Of a stretch of 29,315 nt of DNA, positions 23,113-29,315 are shown in pieces. The notes beneath the pieces are model-generated. The model saw nothing but the letters and a program-made list of their open reading frames with translations. It ran no database searches and was not told the DNA's origin. Origin of the DNA: Clostridiales bacterium (GTDB lineage Bacteria; Bacillota; Clostridia; Lachnospirales; Lachnospiraceae); the NCBI GenBank assembly GCA_019423795.1, contig JAHZAT010000102.1, positions 1-29,315 of the forward strand. Direction: 5' to 3'. Position 1 is the stretch's first letter, and every line of letters starts with the position of its first letter. The position numbers and the translations under genes were made by a program.

Positions 23113-26100
23113 CTATTTATTCAGATTCTTCTCAGCCGCAGAAAGCATCAGCTTAATACGGTTGATCTGGTTAACCTCACTAGCTCCCGGATCATAGTCG
23201 ATCGCCACGATGTTCGCATCAGGGAATGCCTGACGGATTTCTTTAATAACACCCTTACCAACGACATGGTTCGGTAAGCATGCAAATGGCTGTGTACATA
23301 CGATATTTGGAGCACCGCTGTGAATCAGTTCAACCATCTCACCTGTTAAGAACCAACCCTCACCAGTCTGGTTACCGATTGATACGAATGGTTTTGCATA
23401 TTCTGCAAGGTCTTTGATATATGCAGGCGGCTCAAAACGGTTACTCTTGGCTAGCTCTTTACGAAGAGTCTGACGGTAACGCTCTACAACCCAGATTGCG
23501 GAGTTGCTGACGATCGCAGATTTCTTGGATTTACCAAGGTAACGGTATTTGAAGTTACTGTTGTAGAAGCTGTACATGAAGAAATCTAATAAATCAGGTA
23601 CAACAGCTTCCGCACCCTCACGTTCCAGAAGTTCTACTAAGTGGTTATTTGCATCTGGAAGGAATTTTACAAGGATCTCTCCAACGATTCCGACACGAGG
23701 TTTCTTGATATCTTTTAATGGAATGCGGTCAAAGTCACGAATGATTCCACGGATATTCTTCTGGAATGTGTAGAAGTTACCTTTGGCAATATCACGTTTA
23801 CATTTTGCAGCCCATTGTCTGTGTAATTTATTAACAGAACCAGGTTTTACTTCGTAAGGACGTGTATGATAAACCGTTCTCATAAAGACATCACCATAAA
23901 CGATCGCCTGAACTGCTTTATTTAATAAACCAGGTGTAAAACTAAATCCGCTGTTTTTCTCAATTCCCTGTGCACTTAAACCAATAACAGGAACATAACC
24001 ATAACCAGCTTTCTCAAGCGCACGGCGGATAAAACTGATATAGTTTGTAGCACGGCATCCACCACCTGTCTGGGAGATGACAAGTGCGATCTTATGAGGA
24101 TCATATTTACCAGAAAGCAATGCATTCATTAACTGTCCGATAACGATCAGAGATGGATAGCAGGCATCATTATTTACATACTTAAGACCTGTGTTAACAT
24201 CTTCCATACCACCCTGATTTAAAACTTCAACGTTGTATCCACAAGACTGCAGAGCAGGCTCTAAGAACTCAAAATGGATCGGAGACATCTGAGGAACTAA
24301 CAGTGTATAGTTCTTACGCATCTCTTTTGTAAATTCCACACGTTTGATCGCTGGAGATACAGGTTTTGGTTCGATCTTATGTTTTTTACGGACACGGACA
24401 GCACTGATCAGTGAACGGATACGGATTCTGGCCGCTCCAAGGTTATTAACCTCATCAATCTTTAATACTGTGTAGATACGTCCGGATTTTGTTAAGATAT
24501 CTTTCACTGTATCAGTTGTAACAGCATCCAGTCCGCAACCGAAAGAGTTTAACTGAATGACTTCTAACTGTTTATTTGCTTTTGCATAGTTTGCTGCAGC
24601 ATATAGTCTGGAATGATACATCCACTGATCCTGTACGTTTAATGGACGTTCAACCTTTGATAAATGAGAAATAGAATCCTCAGTTAAAACAGCAATTCCA
24701 TAAGAGTTGATCAATTCTGGAATACCATGGTTGATCTCAGGATCGATATGATATGGACGACCACATAGAACGATACCAGTTCTTCCAGTTTCAGCAAGGT
24801 AAGCAAGGACTTCTTCACCCTTATTCTGAATATCTGTACGAACCTGTGAAAGTTCTGCATAAGCTTTATCAACCGCGTGATTTATTTCGTCAGCAGTCAA
24901 ATGATACTGAGCTTCTAATTCCTCAAATAAACGGGATTTTAAAGCTTCTTCATTATCCAGTGCTAAGAATGGATTCATAAAGTTGATATGCTCTGTTGCA
25001 AGTTCTTCCATGTTATTTTTGATATTTTCTGCATAAGAAGTAACGATCGGGCAGTTATAATGGTTGTTTGTACCTTCCATCTCGTCACGTTCATAAGGAA
25101 TACAAGGGTAGAAGATATCCTTGATTCCCTGTTTGATCAGCCACATCACATGACCATGGGCTAATTTTGCAGGGTAACATTCTGATTCACTTGGAATAGA
25201 TTCGATACCTAACTCATAAATCTTACGGGAAGATTCTGGAGATATCACAACTTTAAATCCAAGATCTGTAAAGAATGTATACCAGAATGGATAGTTCTCA
25301 TAAATATTTAAAACTCTAGGGATACCAATGACTCCACGAGTGGCTTTCTCATCAGATAAAGGTTCGTAGTCAAAGGTACGATGAAGTTTGTAATCGTAAA
25401 GGTTTGGAATATTTTCAGCATTCGGTTCTTTCCCAATACCACGTTCACAACGGTTACCAGTGATATAACGGCGTCCGTTAGAGAACTTATTGATCGTTAA
25501 CAGGCAGTGATTTGTGCAGCCTTTGCATCGTGTCATGGAAGTATCAACACTCATCGCAAAGATTTCTTCTAATGGAAGCATAGAAGTTTCCATACCATCT
25601 TCGTAACGTTCTCTCGCAATCAGTGCGGAACCAAAGGCACCCATGATACCTGCGATATCAGGTCTTACAGCATGACATCCGGAGATACGTTCAAAGCTTC
25701 GAAGAACCGCATCATTATAAAATGTACCACCCTGTACAACGATATGTTTTCCAAGGTCAGATGGGTCTGTTAACTTAATAACTTTATATAAAGCATTCTT
25801 GATCACAGAATAAGCAAGACCAGCAGAGATATCTCCGACAGTTGCACCTTCCTTCTGTGCCTGTTTTACTTTAGAATTCATAAATACCGTACAACGTGAA
25901 CCAAGATCGATCGGATTCTGTGCTGTTAAAGCAACTTTGGCAAATTCCTGTACAGAATGATTTAAGGATTTTGCGAAAGTTTCAATAAATGAACCGCATC
26001 CAGAAGAACATGCTTCGTTTAACTGTACATCATCAACAACTCCATTTTTGATACGGATACATTTCATATCCTGACCACCGATATCAAGGATACAGTCCAC

Positions 26101-27330
26101 ATCAGGATCAAAGAATGCAGCTGCATAGTAATGTGCGATCGTCTCAACTTCTCCAAAGTCAAGATTTAAGGCAGCTTTTACAAGATGTTCTCCGTATCCT
26201 GTGGAACAGGAAGATACGATCTTAGCTGTCTTTGGCATCTGTGCGTCAATCTCATGAAGCGCTTCAACAACGGCGTGAAGAGGACTTCCGTTATTGTTAT
26301 TGTAGTAGCTGTAAAGAAGTTCTCCATCCTCACCAGCTAAAGCAACTTTTGTTGTAGTGGAACCGGCATCGATCCCTAAGTAACAATTTCCTTTATATGT
26401 AGCAAGATCTCCACGTTTCACAACATGACGGTTATGATCTTTTACGAAATTTTTATATTCTTGTTCACTCTTAAATAAAGGCTCTAAACGGTCAACTTCC
26501 TGCTGAAGTTCGATCTTCTTCTCAAACTGTTTTAAAAGATGTTCAAAATCAGTTGTAACTTCCTCTTTAGCATTCAGGGCAGCACCGACAGCTGCAAATA
26601 AATGAGAGTGTGTAGGAGCGATGATCTCATCATCTTTTAGGTTTAATGTACGGATAAATGCTTCTTTTAATTCTGTAAGGAAATGAAGAGGTCCTCCGAG
26701 GAAAGCAACATTTCCACGGATCGGTTTACCACATGCAAGACCACTGATCGTCTGGTTTACGACTGCCTGGAAAATAGAGGCAGCAAGGTTTGGTTTTGTA
26801 GCACCTTCGTTGATCAGGGGCTGGATATCTGTTTTGGCGAATACACCGCAGCGGGCTGCGATCGGATAGATCGTATCATAATCTTTCGCATATTCATTTA
26901 ATCCGCCAGCATCTGTTTGTAATAAAGAGGCCATCTGATCGATAAATGATCCGGTACCACCGGCACAGACACCATTCATACGTTGATCGATCCCATTTGT
27001 GAAATAAATGATCTTAGCATCTTCACCACCAAGCTCAATGGCAACATCTGTCTGAGGTGCATAATCCTGAAGTGCACTTGATACACAGACAACTTCCTGA
27101 CAGAATGGAATATCTAAGTAAGAAGAAATGGAAAGTCCTCCGGAACCGGTAACGGTTGGAGCAAATGTCATTTCCCCAATCTGGTCTTTTGCCTTTTTTA
27201 ATAAGGAAGATAAAGTTTCCTGAATCTTGGCAAAATGTCTCTGATAATCAGAGAAAAGTATATTATGTTGTTCGTCGATGACAGCGACCTTGACTGTCGT
27301 TGAGCCAATATCAATTCCTAATCGTTTCAT
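23113..27330 (-). CDS. Giant acyl-CoA dehydratase activase-related ATPase (BadF/BadG/BcrA/BcrD + DUF2229 + HgdB-like)
   Basis: The protein has 1405 residues. Two ASKHA ATPase domains open at GIDIGSTTVKVAV (5-17) and GIDAGSTTTKVAL (319-331). Each keeps the cysteines that hold the bridging [4Fe-4S] of HgdC-type activators: C122 (NGVCAGGTGSF) and C161 (AARCGVF), then C441/C445 (NEACSSGCGSF) and C480 (GSRCTVF). A further cluster motif, C602, C605, C609 and C628 (RCKGCTNHCL), leads into a DUF2229 region (IPRVLNIYENYPFWYTFF) and 2-hydroxyacyl-CoA dehydratase-like domains (GRPYHIDPEINHGIPELI). Activators inject low-potential electrons by ATP hydrolysis. Fused forms are widespread in Clostridia, but their substrate is unknown. 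The start at 27330 (GAGAAG; AGCAGG further up) is chosen over an in-frame start at 27444, which lies above the promoter and would add 38 unrelated residues. It is transcribed alone. Confidence 0.88.
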   Translation of the reverse strand: MKRLGIDIGSTTVKVAVIDEQHNILFSDYQRHFAKIQETLSSLLKKAKDQIGEMTFAPTVTGSGGLSISSYLDIPFCQEVVCVSSALQDYAPQTDVAIELGGEDAKIIYFTNGIDQRMNGVCAGGTGSFIDQMASLLQTDAGGLNEYAKDYDTIYPIAARCGVFAKTDIQPLINEGATKPNLAASIFQAVVNQTISGLACGKPIRGNVAFLGGPLHFLTELKEAFIRTLNLKDDEIIAPTHSHLFAAVGAALNAKEEVTTDFEHLLKQFEKKIELQQEVDRLEPLFKSEQEYKNFVKDHNRHVVKRGDLATYKGNCYLGIDAGSTTTKVALAGEDGELLYSYYNNNNGSPLHAVVEALHEIDAQMPKTAKIVSSCSTGYGEHLVKAALNLDFGEVETIAHYYAAAFFDPDVDCILDIGGQDMKCIRIKNGVVDDVQLNEACSSGCGSFIETFAKSLNHSVQEFAKVALTAQNPIDLGSRCTVFMNSKVKQAQKEGATVGDISAGLAYSVIKNALYKVIKLTDPSDLGKHIVVQGGTFYNDAVLRSFERISGCHAVRPDIAGIMGAFGSALIARERYEDGMETSMLPLEEIFAMSVDTSMTRCKGCTNHCLLTINKFSNGRRYITGNRCERGIGKEPNAENIPNLYDYKLHRTFDYEPLSDEKATRGVIGIPRVLNIYENYPFWYTFFTDLGFKVVISPESSRKIYELGIESIPSESECYPAKLAHGHVMWLIKQGIKDIFYPCIPYERDEMEGTNNHYNCPIVTSYAENIKNNMEELATEHINFMNPFLALDNEEALKSRLFEELEAQYHLTADEINHAVDKAYAELSQVRTDIQNKGEEVLAYLAETGRTGIVLCGRPYHIDPEINHGIPELINSYGIAVLTEDSISHLSKVERPLNVQDQWMYHSRLYAAANYAKANKQLEVIQLNSFGCGLDAVTTDTVKDILTKSGRIYTVLKIDEVNNLGAARIRIRSLISAVRVRKKHKIEPKPVSPAIKRVEFTKEMRKNYTLLVPQMSPIHFEFLEPALQSCGYNVEVLNQGGMEDVNTGLKYVNNDACYPSLIVIGQLMNALLSGKYDPHKIALVISQTGGGCRATNYISFIRRALEKAGYGYVPVIGLSAQGIEKNSGFSFTPGLLNKAVQAIVYGDVFMRTVYHTRPYEVKPGSVNKLHRQWAAKCKRDIAKGNFYTFQKNIRGIIRDFDRIPLKDIKKPRVGIVGEILVKFLPDANNHLVELLEREGAEAVVPDLLDFFMYSFYNSNFKYRYLGKSKKSAIVSNSAIWVVERYRQTLRKELAKSNRFEPPAYIKDLAEYAKPFVSIGNQTGEGWFLTGEMVELIHSGAPNIVCTQPFACLPNHVVGKGVIKEIRQAFPDANIVAIDYDPGASEVNQINRIKLMLSAAEKNLNK

Positions 27331-27400
27331 CTTCTCGTATACCTGCTTTCTATAAAATACTATAATTTCAAGCGTTAAAATAATGTTAAAAAAACATATC

Positions 27401-27419
27401 TGTCCAATATACATGGACA
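27401..27419 (-). promoter_or_regulatory. Palindrome at the activase transcription start
   Basis: TGTCCA (27401-27406) and TGGACA (27414-27419) are perfect inverted arms separated by 7 bases, beginning about where the minus-strand transcript should start. In the transcript the hairpin is followed shortly by a run of eight U. It may be a repressor operator or a leader attenuator. Confidence 0.5.
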
Positions 27420-27427
27420 TTATATCT

Positions 27428-27455
27428 ATTATAATCATTTTCAAAATAATTGCAA
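27428..27455 (-). promoter_or_regulatory. Promoter of the activase gene
   Basis: On the minus strand TTGCAA (27455-27450), a 16-base spacer and perfect TATAAT (27433-27428), giving a leader of about 90 bases before the ATG at 27330. Confidence 0.6.
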
Positions 27456-27495
27456 ATAGGAATATTATCTAAAAAAATCGGAGAAAATAATGGAA

Positions 27496-27521
27496 ACAAG
27501 GGAATGCTGCTGCATATTCTA
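27496..27521 (+). promoter_or_regulatory. Weak sigma-K-like box before the LysM gene
   Basis: AC (27496-27497), 15 bases, then CATATTCTA (27513-27521) fits CATAnnnTA but with a spacer one base short of the usual 16. It would start transcription just ahead of GAAGGA, the ribosome binding site. Confidence 0.22.
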
Positions 27522-27545
27522 TAAAAAAGCGAAGGAATGCCAAGA

Positions 27546-27890
27546 ATGATGCAGACAAATTCGTGTAAAGGGACAGTGTATGTTGTAAAGGAAAAGGATA
27601 GTTTATATAAGATCGCGAAAGCACATGGTGTCAGGGTAAAAGATATCATGAGACAAAATCCTTTTGTAAATGTATATAATTTACAGATTGGAGATGAATT
27701 ATGTGTGCCTGGATTTACGAACGTGATCGAAGGAGCTTTCATTCCATATGTTGTAAAAAAAGGAGAAACAATCCTTGATATAGCCAAGATGCACAAAACA
27801 ACAGTGGAAAATTTAGCAAAAAGTAACAAAAAAATTAGGGAGTTAACACTTCCAGTTGGTACAGTACTGTTAATTGACAAAGCAAAATGA
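27546..27890 (+). CDS. Two-LysM-domain protein
   Basis: The protein has 114 residues and almost nothing besides two LysM repeats. The first is YVVKEKDSLYKIAKAHGVRVKDIMRQNPFVNVYNLQIGDELCVPG; the second is YVVKKGETILDIAKMHKTTVENLAKSNKKIRELTLPVGTVLLI. LysM binds N-acetylglucosamine in peptidoglycan or cortex. There is no signal peptide or catalytic domain, so it is probably either a spore-associated protein made in the mother cell (as SafA is) or a protein exported by another route. The ATG at 27546 is preferred because GAAGGA lies 9 bases upstream; the ATGs at 27537 and 27549 are alternatives. The function is not known. Confidence 0.78.
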   Translation: MMQTNSCKGTVYVVKEKDSLYKIAKAHGVRVKDIMRQNPFVNVYNLQIGDELCVPGFTNVIEGAFIPYVVKKGETILDIAKMHKTTVENLAKSNKKIRELTLPVGTVLLIDKAK

Positions 27891-27944
27891 GTTATTTATA
27901 ATGGAATAGGTAAAAGTTTGGAATTTTAGATATTTCAGATGATA

Positions 27945-27969
27945 AAACAGGATTCACAGAGTCCTGTTT
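27945..27969 (+). terminator. Hairpin between the LysM and corA genes
   Basis: AAACAGGA (27945-27952) pairs with TCCTGTTT (27962-27969) across a 9-base loop. There is no long T-run after it (GTGGGG follows), so termination may be weak. A marginal promoter, TTGGAA (27918-27923), 17 bases, GATAAA (27941-27946), overlaps its left arm and would put the hairpin at the 5' end of the corA mRNA. Confidence 0.42.
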
Positions 27970-28014
27970 GTGGGGAACTTATGGACAAGGTACTTCCATA
28001 GAAAGGAGCGGACA

Positions 28015-28947
28015 ATGATCAAGTATTATCGTACGATGGATCACCAGATTCATGAAATCAGTGAACCTATGGAAGGAACCTGGATATCGTTAATTCATCC
28101 CACAGCTGCAGAACTTGCGAAGATCGCAACAGACTATAAGATTGATATAGATGACTTAAGAGCACCACTGGATGAAGAAGAACGTTCTCATATCGAAGTG
28201 GAAGAAGGTTATACTTTATTTATCGTAGACGTTCCGACAACAGAAGAGAGAAAGGAAAAAGAATACTTCCTGACGATTCCATGTGGTATCATCCTGACAG
28301 AGAAAGTGATCATTACGGTCTGTCTGGAAGATACAGCAGTGTTAGCAGACTTTAAGAATGGAAGGGTTCGAAATTTCTGGACATTTAAAAGGACAAGATT
28401 TATCTTGCAGATCCTTTATCGGAATGCATCCTTGTATCTGCAGTATCTGCGAATCATTGATAAGAAGAGTGATTCTGTTGAGAAGCAGCTTCATATTTCA
28501 ACAAAGAACCAGGAACTGATCGAGCTTCTGGAATTAGAGAAGAGTTTGGTTTACTTCTCTACATCCCTGAGATCAAACGAACTGGTGCTTGAGAAGATGT
28601 TAAAGATTGATAAGATCAAACAGTATCCAGAAGATGAGGAATTACTGGACGATGTTATTATAGAGAATAAACAGGCGATTGAGATGGCAGACATCTACAG
28701 CAATATCTTAAGTGGTACGATGGATGCATACGCATCCGTTATCTCAAACAACCTGAATATTGTAATGAAGGTTCTTGCGATCATAACGATCGTTATGTCG
28801 ATTCCGACGATGATCGCGAGTTTCTGGGGAATGAATGTTCCAGTACCACTGGCACATTCAGCACATGGATTTTTGATCCTTGTGATCGTATCCTTGATCC
28901 TTACGATCTTTGGAGGATATATCCTTGGAAAGAAAAATATGTTTTAA
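28015..28947 (+). CDS. corA: CorA-family divalent cation transporter
   Basis: The 310-residue protein has the CorA layout: an alpha/beta cytoplasmic N-terminal domain, a long helical stalk (roughly 150-250, with LRSNELVLEKMLKIDKIKQYPEDEELLDDVIIENKQAIEMADIYSNIL) and two C-terminal membrane helices. The pore signature GMN is at 272-274 (IASFWGMNVPV), between VLAIITIVMSIPTMIA and FLILVIVSLILTIFGGYIL; it ends with a basic KKN tail. CorA pentamers import Mg2+ (also Co2+ or Ni2+). The ATG at 28015 has GAAAGGAGCGG upstream; an in-frame start at 27970 lies across the upstream hairpin region and is rejected. A rhomboid-like gene follows after 25 bases, probably in the same operon. No Mg2+ riboswitch (M-box) precedes it. 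Confidence 0.92.
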   Translation: MIKYYRTMDHQIHEISEPMEGTWISLIHPTAAELAKIATDYKIDIDDLRAPLDEEERSHIEVEEGYTLFIVDVPTTEERKEKEYFLTIPCGIILTEKVIITVCLEDTAVLADFKNGRVRNFWTFKRTRFILQILYRNASLYLQYLRIIDKKSDSVEKQLHISTKNQELIELLELEKSLVYFSTSLRSNELVLEKMLKIDKIKQYPEDEELLDDVIIENKQAIEMADIYSNILSGTMDAYASVISNNLNIVMKVLAIITIVMSIPTMIASFWGMNVPVPLAHSAHGFLILVIVSLILTIFGGYILGKKNMF

Positions 28948-28972
28948 TTTTTGATGATAAGAAAGGTTTTTT

Positions 28973-29315
28973 ATGTGGCTTAATAAACTGGAAGAGAAGT
29001 TTGGCAGATATGCGATACCGAATCTCCCTAAGATCATTGTTTTATTGTATGCAGTCGGTTTTGTGATTGCCAATATATCACCACGATTATATAGTTTACT
29101 GGAATTGAATCCGTATCTGATCTTGCATGGACAAGTCTGGAGAATTGTGACATTCCTGTTGATCGGACCAGAGACGAATTTGATCTTTGTAATATTTGTA
29201 TTGTTATTTTATTACTCGATCGGAAGCTCATTAGAGCAGGTATGGGGAACATTCCGATTCAATATGTATTATTTGATCGGAGTTTTAGGAACGATCGTTG
29301 GGGCATTTTTAACTT
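28973..29315 (+). CDS. Rhomboid-like membrane protein (N-terminal part, cut by window end)
   Basis: An open frame from ATG 28973 (GATAAGAAAGG upstream) runs off the right edge, giving 114 residues. MWLNKLEEKFGRYAIPN is followed by a membrane helix (IIVLLYAVGFVIANI). Then comes HGQVWRIVTFLLIGPETNLIF, the conserved L1 region of rhomboids, where the WR motif follows a His/Gly, and GSSLEQVWGTFRFNMYYLIGVLGTIVGAFLT, which resembles the LExxWGxxRFxxYY segment before the catalytic helix. The serine and histidine of the active dyad would lie beyond the window, so protease activity cannot be judged; many Lachnospiraceae members lack the dyad. It is likely co-transcribed with corA. Confidence 0.72.
   Translation, partial: MWLNKLEEKFGRYAIPNLPKIIVLLYAVGFVIANISPRLYSLLELNPYLILHGQVWRIVTFLLIGPETNLIFVIFVLLFYYSIGSSLEQVWGTFRFNMYYLIGVLGTIVGAFLT

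Noticed and set aside
27331..27444. 38-residue N-terminal extension of the activase from a start at 27444
   Set aside because: That start is upstream of the best promoter, and the extra residues do not fit the family, which begins at MKRLGIDIGST.
27386..27880. Long open frame of 164 codons on the minus strand opposite the LysM gene
   Set aside because: The plus strand has two clear LysM repeats and a ribosome binding site; the minus frame has no recognisable domain and covers the activase promoter.
28015..28947. M-box type Mg2+ riboswitch for corA
   Set aside because: Only about 120 bases separate corA from the LysM gene, holding one simple hairpin and none of the conserved multi-helix layout.

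Overview
The window reads as chromosomal DNA of a low-GC anaerobic Firmicute of class Clostridia, most likely family Lachnospiraceae; an Anaerostipes-like gut butyrate producer is my best guess, which I cannot verify here. The indicators are a Rrf2-NifS-NifU-MnmA cluster, a class III (Firmicutes-type) fructose-bisphosphatase, a very large two-ASKHA acyl-CoA dehydratase activase-like protein, a C_GCAxxG_C_C redox protein, SpoVB and Csp-like subtilase genes, and strong AGGAGG-type ribosome binding sites. I saw no rRNA, tRNA, CRISPR array, intact insertion sequence or replication origin.

Left part (1-9.5 kb): the end of a Na+/Ca2+ exchanger gene; a four-gene forward run (Gfo/Idh/MocA oxidoreductase, lipoprotein cyclophilin, MocR/PdxR-type regulator, a divergent ClpX) ending in a bidirectional terminator; then on the minus strand ilvE and a secreted lipoprotein with a beta-propeller glycosidase-like sequence; then, divergently, the class III FBPase gene.

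Middle (9.5-19.3 kb): a Csp-like S8 subtilase converges with a SpoVB-family flippase, and both have sporulation-sigma-like promoter boxes (a close sigma-E match for spoVB). Next comes the Fe-S/thio-tRNA operon iscR-iscS-iscU-mnmA, with an autoregulatory-looking operator. In it the desulfurase supplies sulfur both to the scaffold and to MnmA. A DUF368 (PopT-type) polyprenyl-phosphate transporter and an OmpR-type two-component system follow.

Right part (19.3-29.3 kb): an unusual sirtuin-like gene lies directly ahead of hisH-hisF, which together make imidazole-glycerol-phosphate synthase. A small accessory island follows, with hicA-hicB under a consensus promoter carrying direct repeats, and an in-frame remnant of an Rpn-like nuclease/transposase. 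Then come a C_GCAxxG_C_C protein, the 1405-residue activase on the minus strand, a two-LysM protein, a CorA transporter and the start of a rhomboid-like membrane protein cut by the window edge. No intergenic stretch exceeds about 300 bases.

I did not recognise a complete new defence or mobile system. The most unusual items are the sirtuin-like gene coupled to hisHF, the ClpX paralogue with an altered substrate loop, the hicAB/Rpn-remnant island, palindromes placed at several promoters, and a marked excess of GATC across the window.
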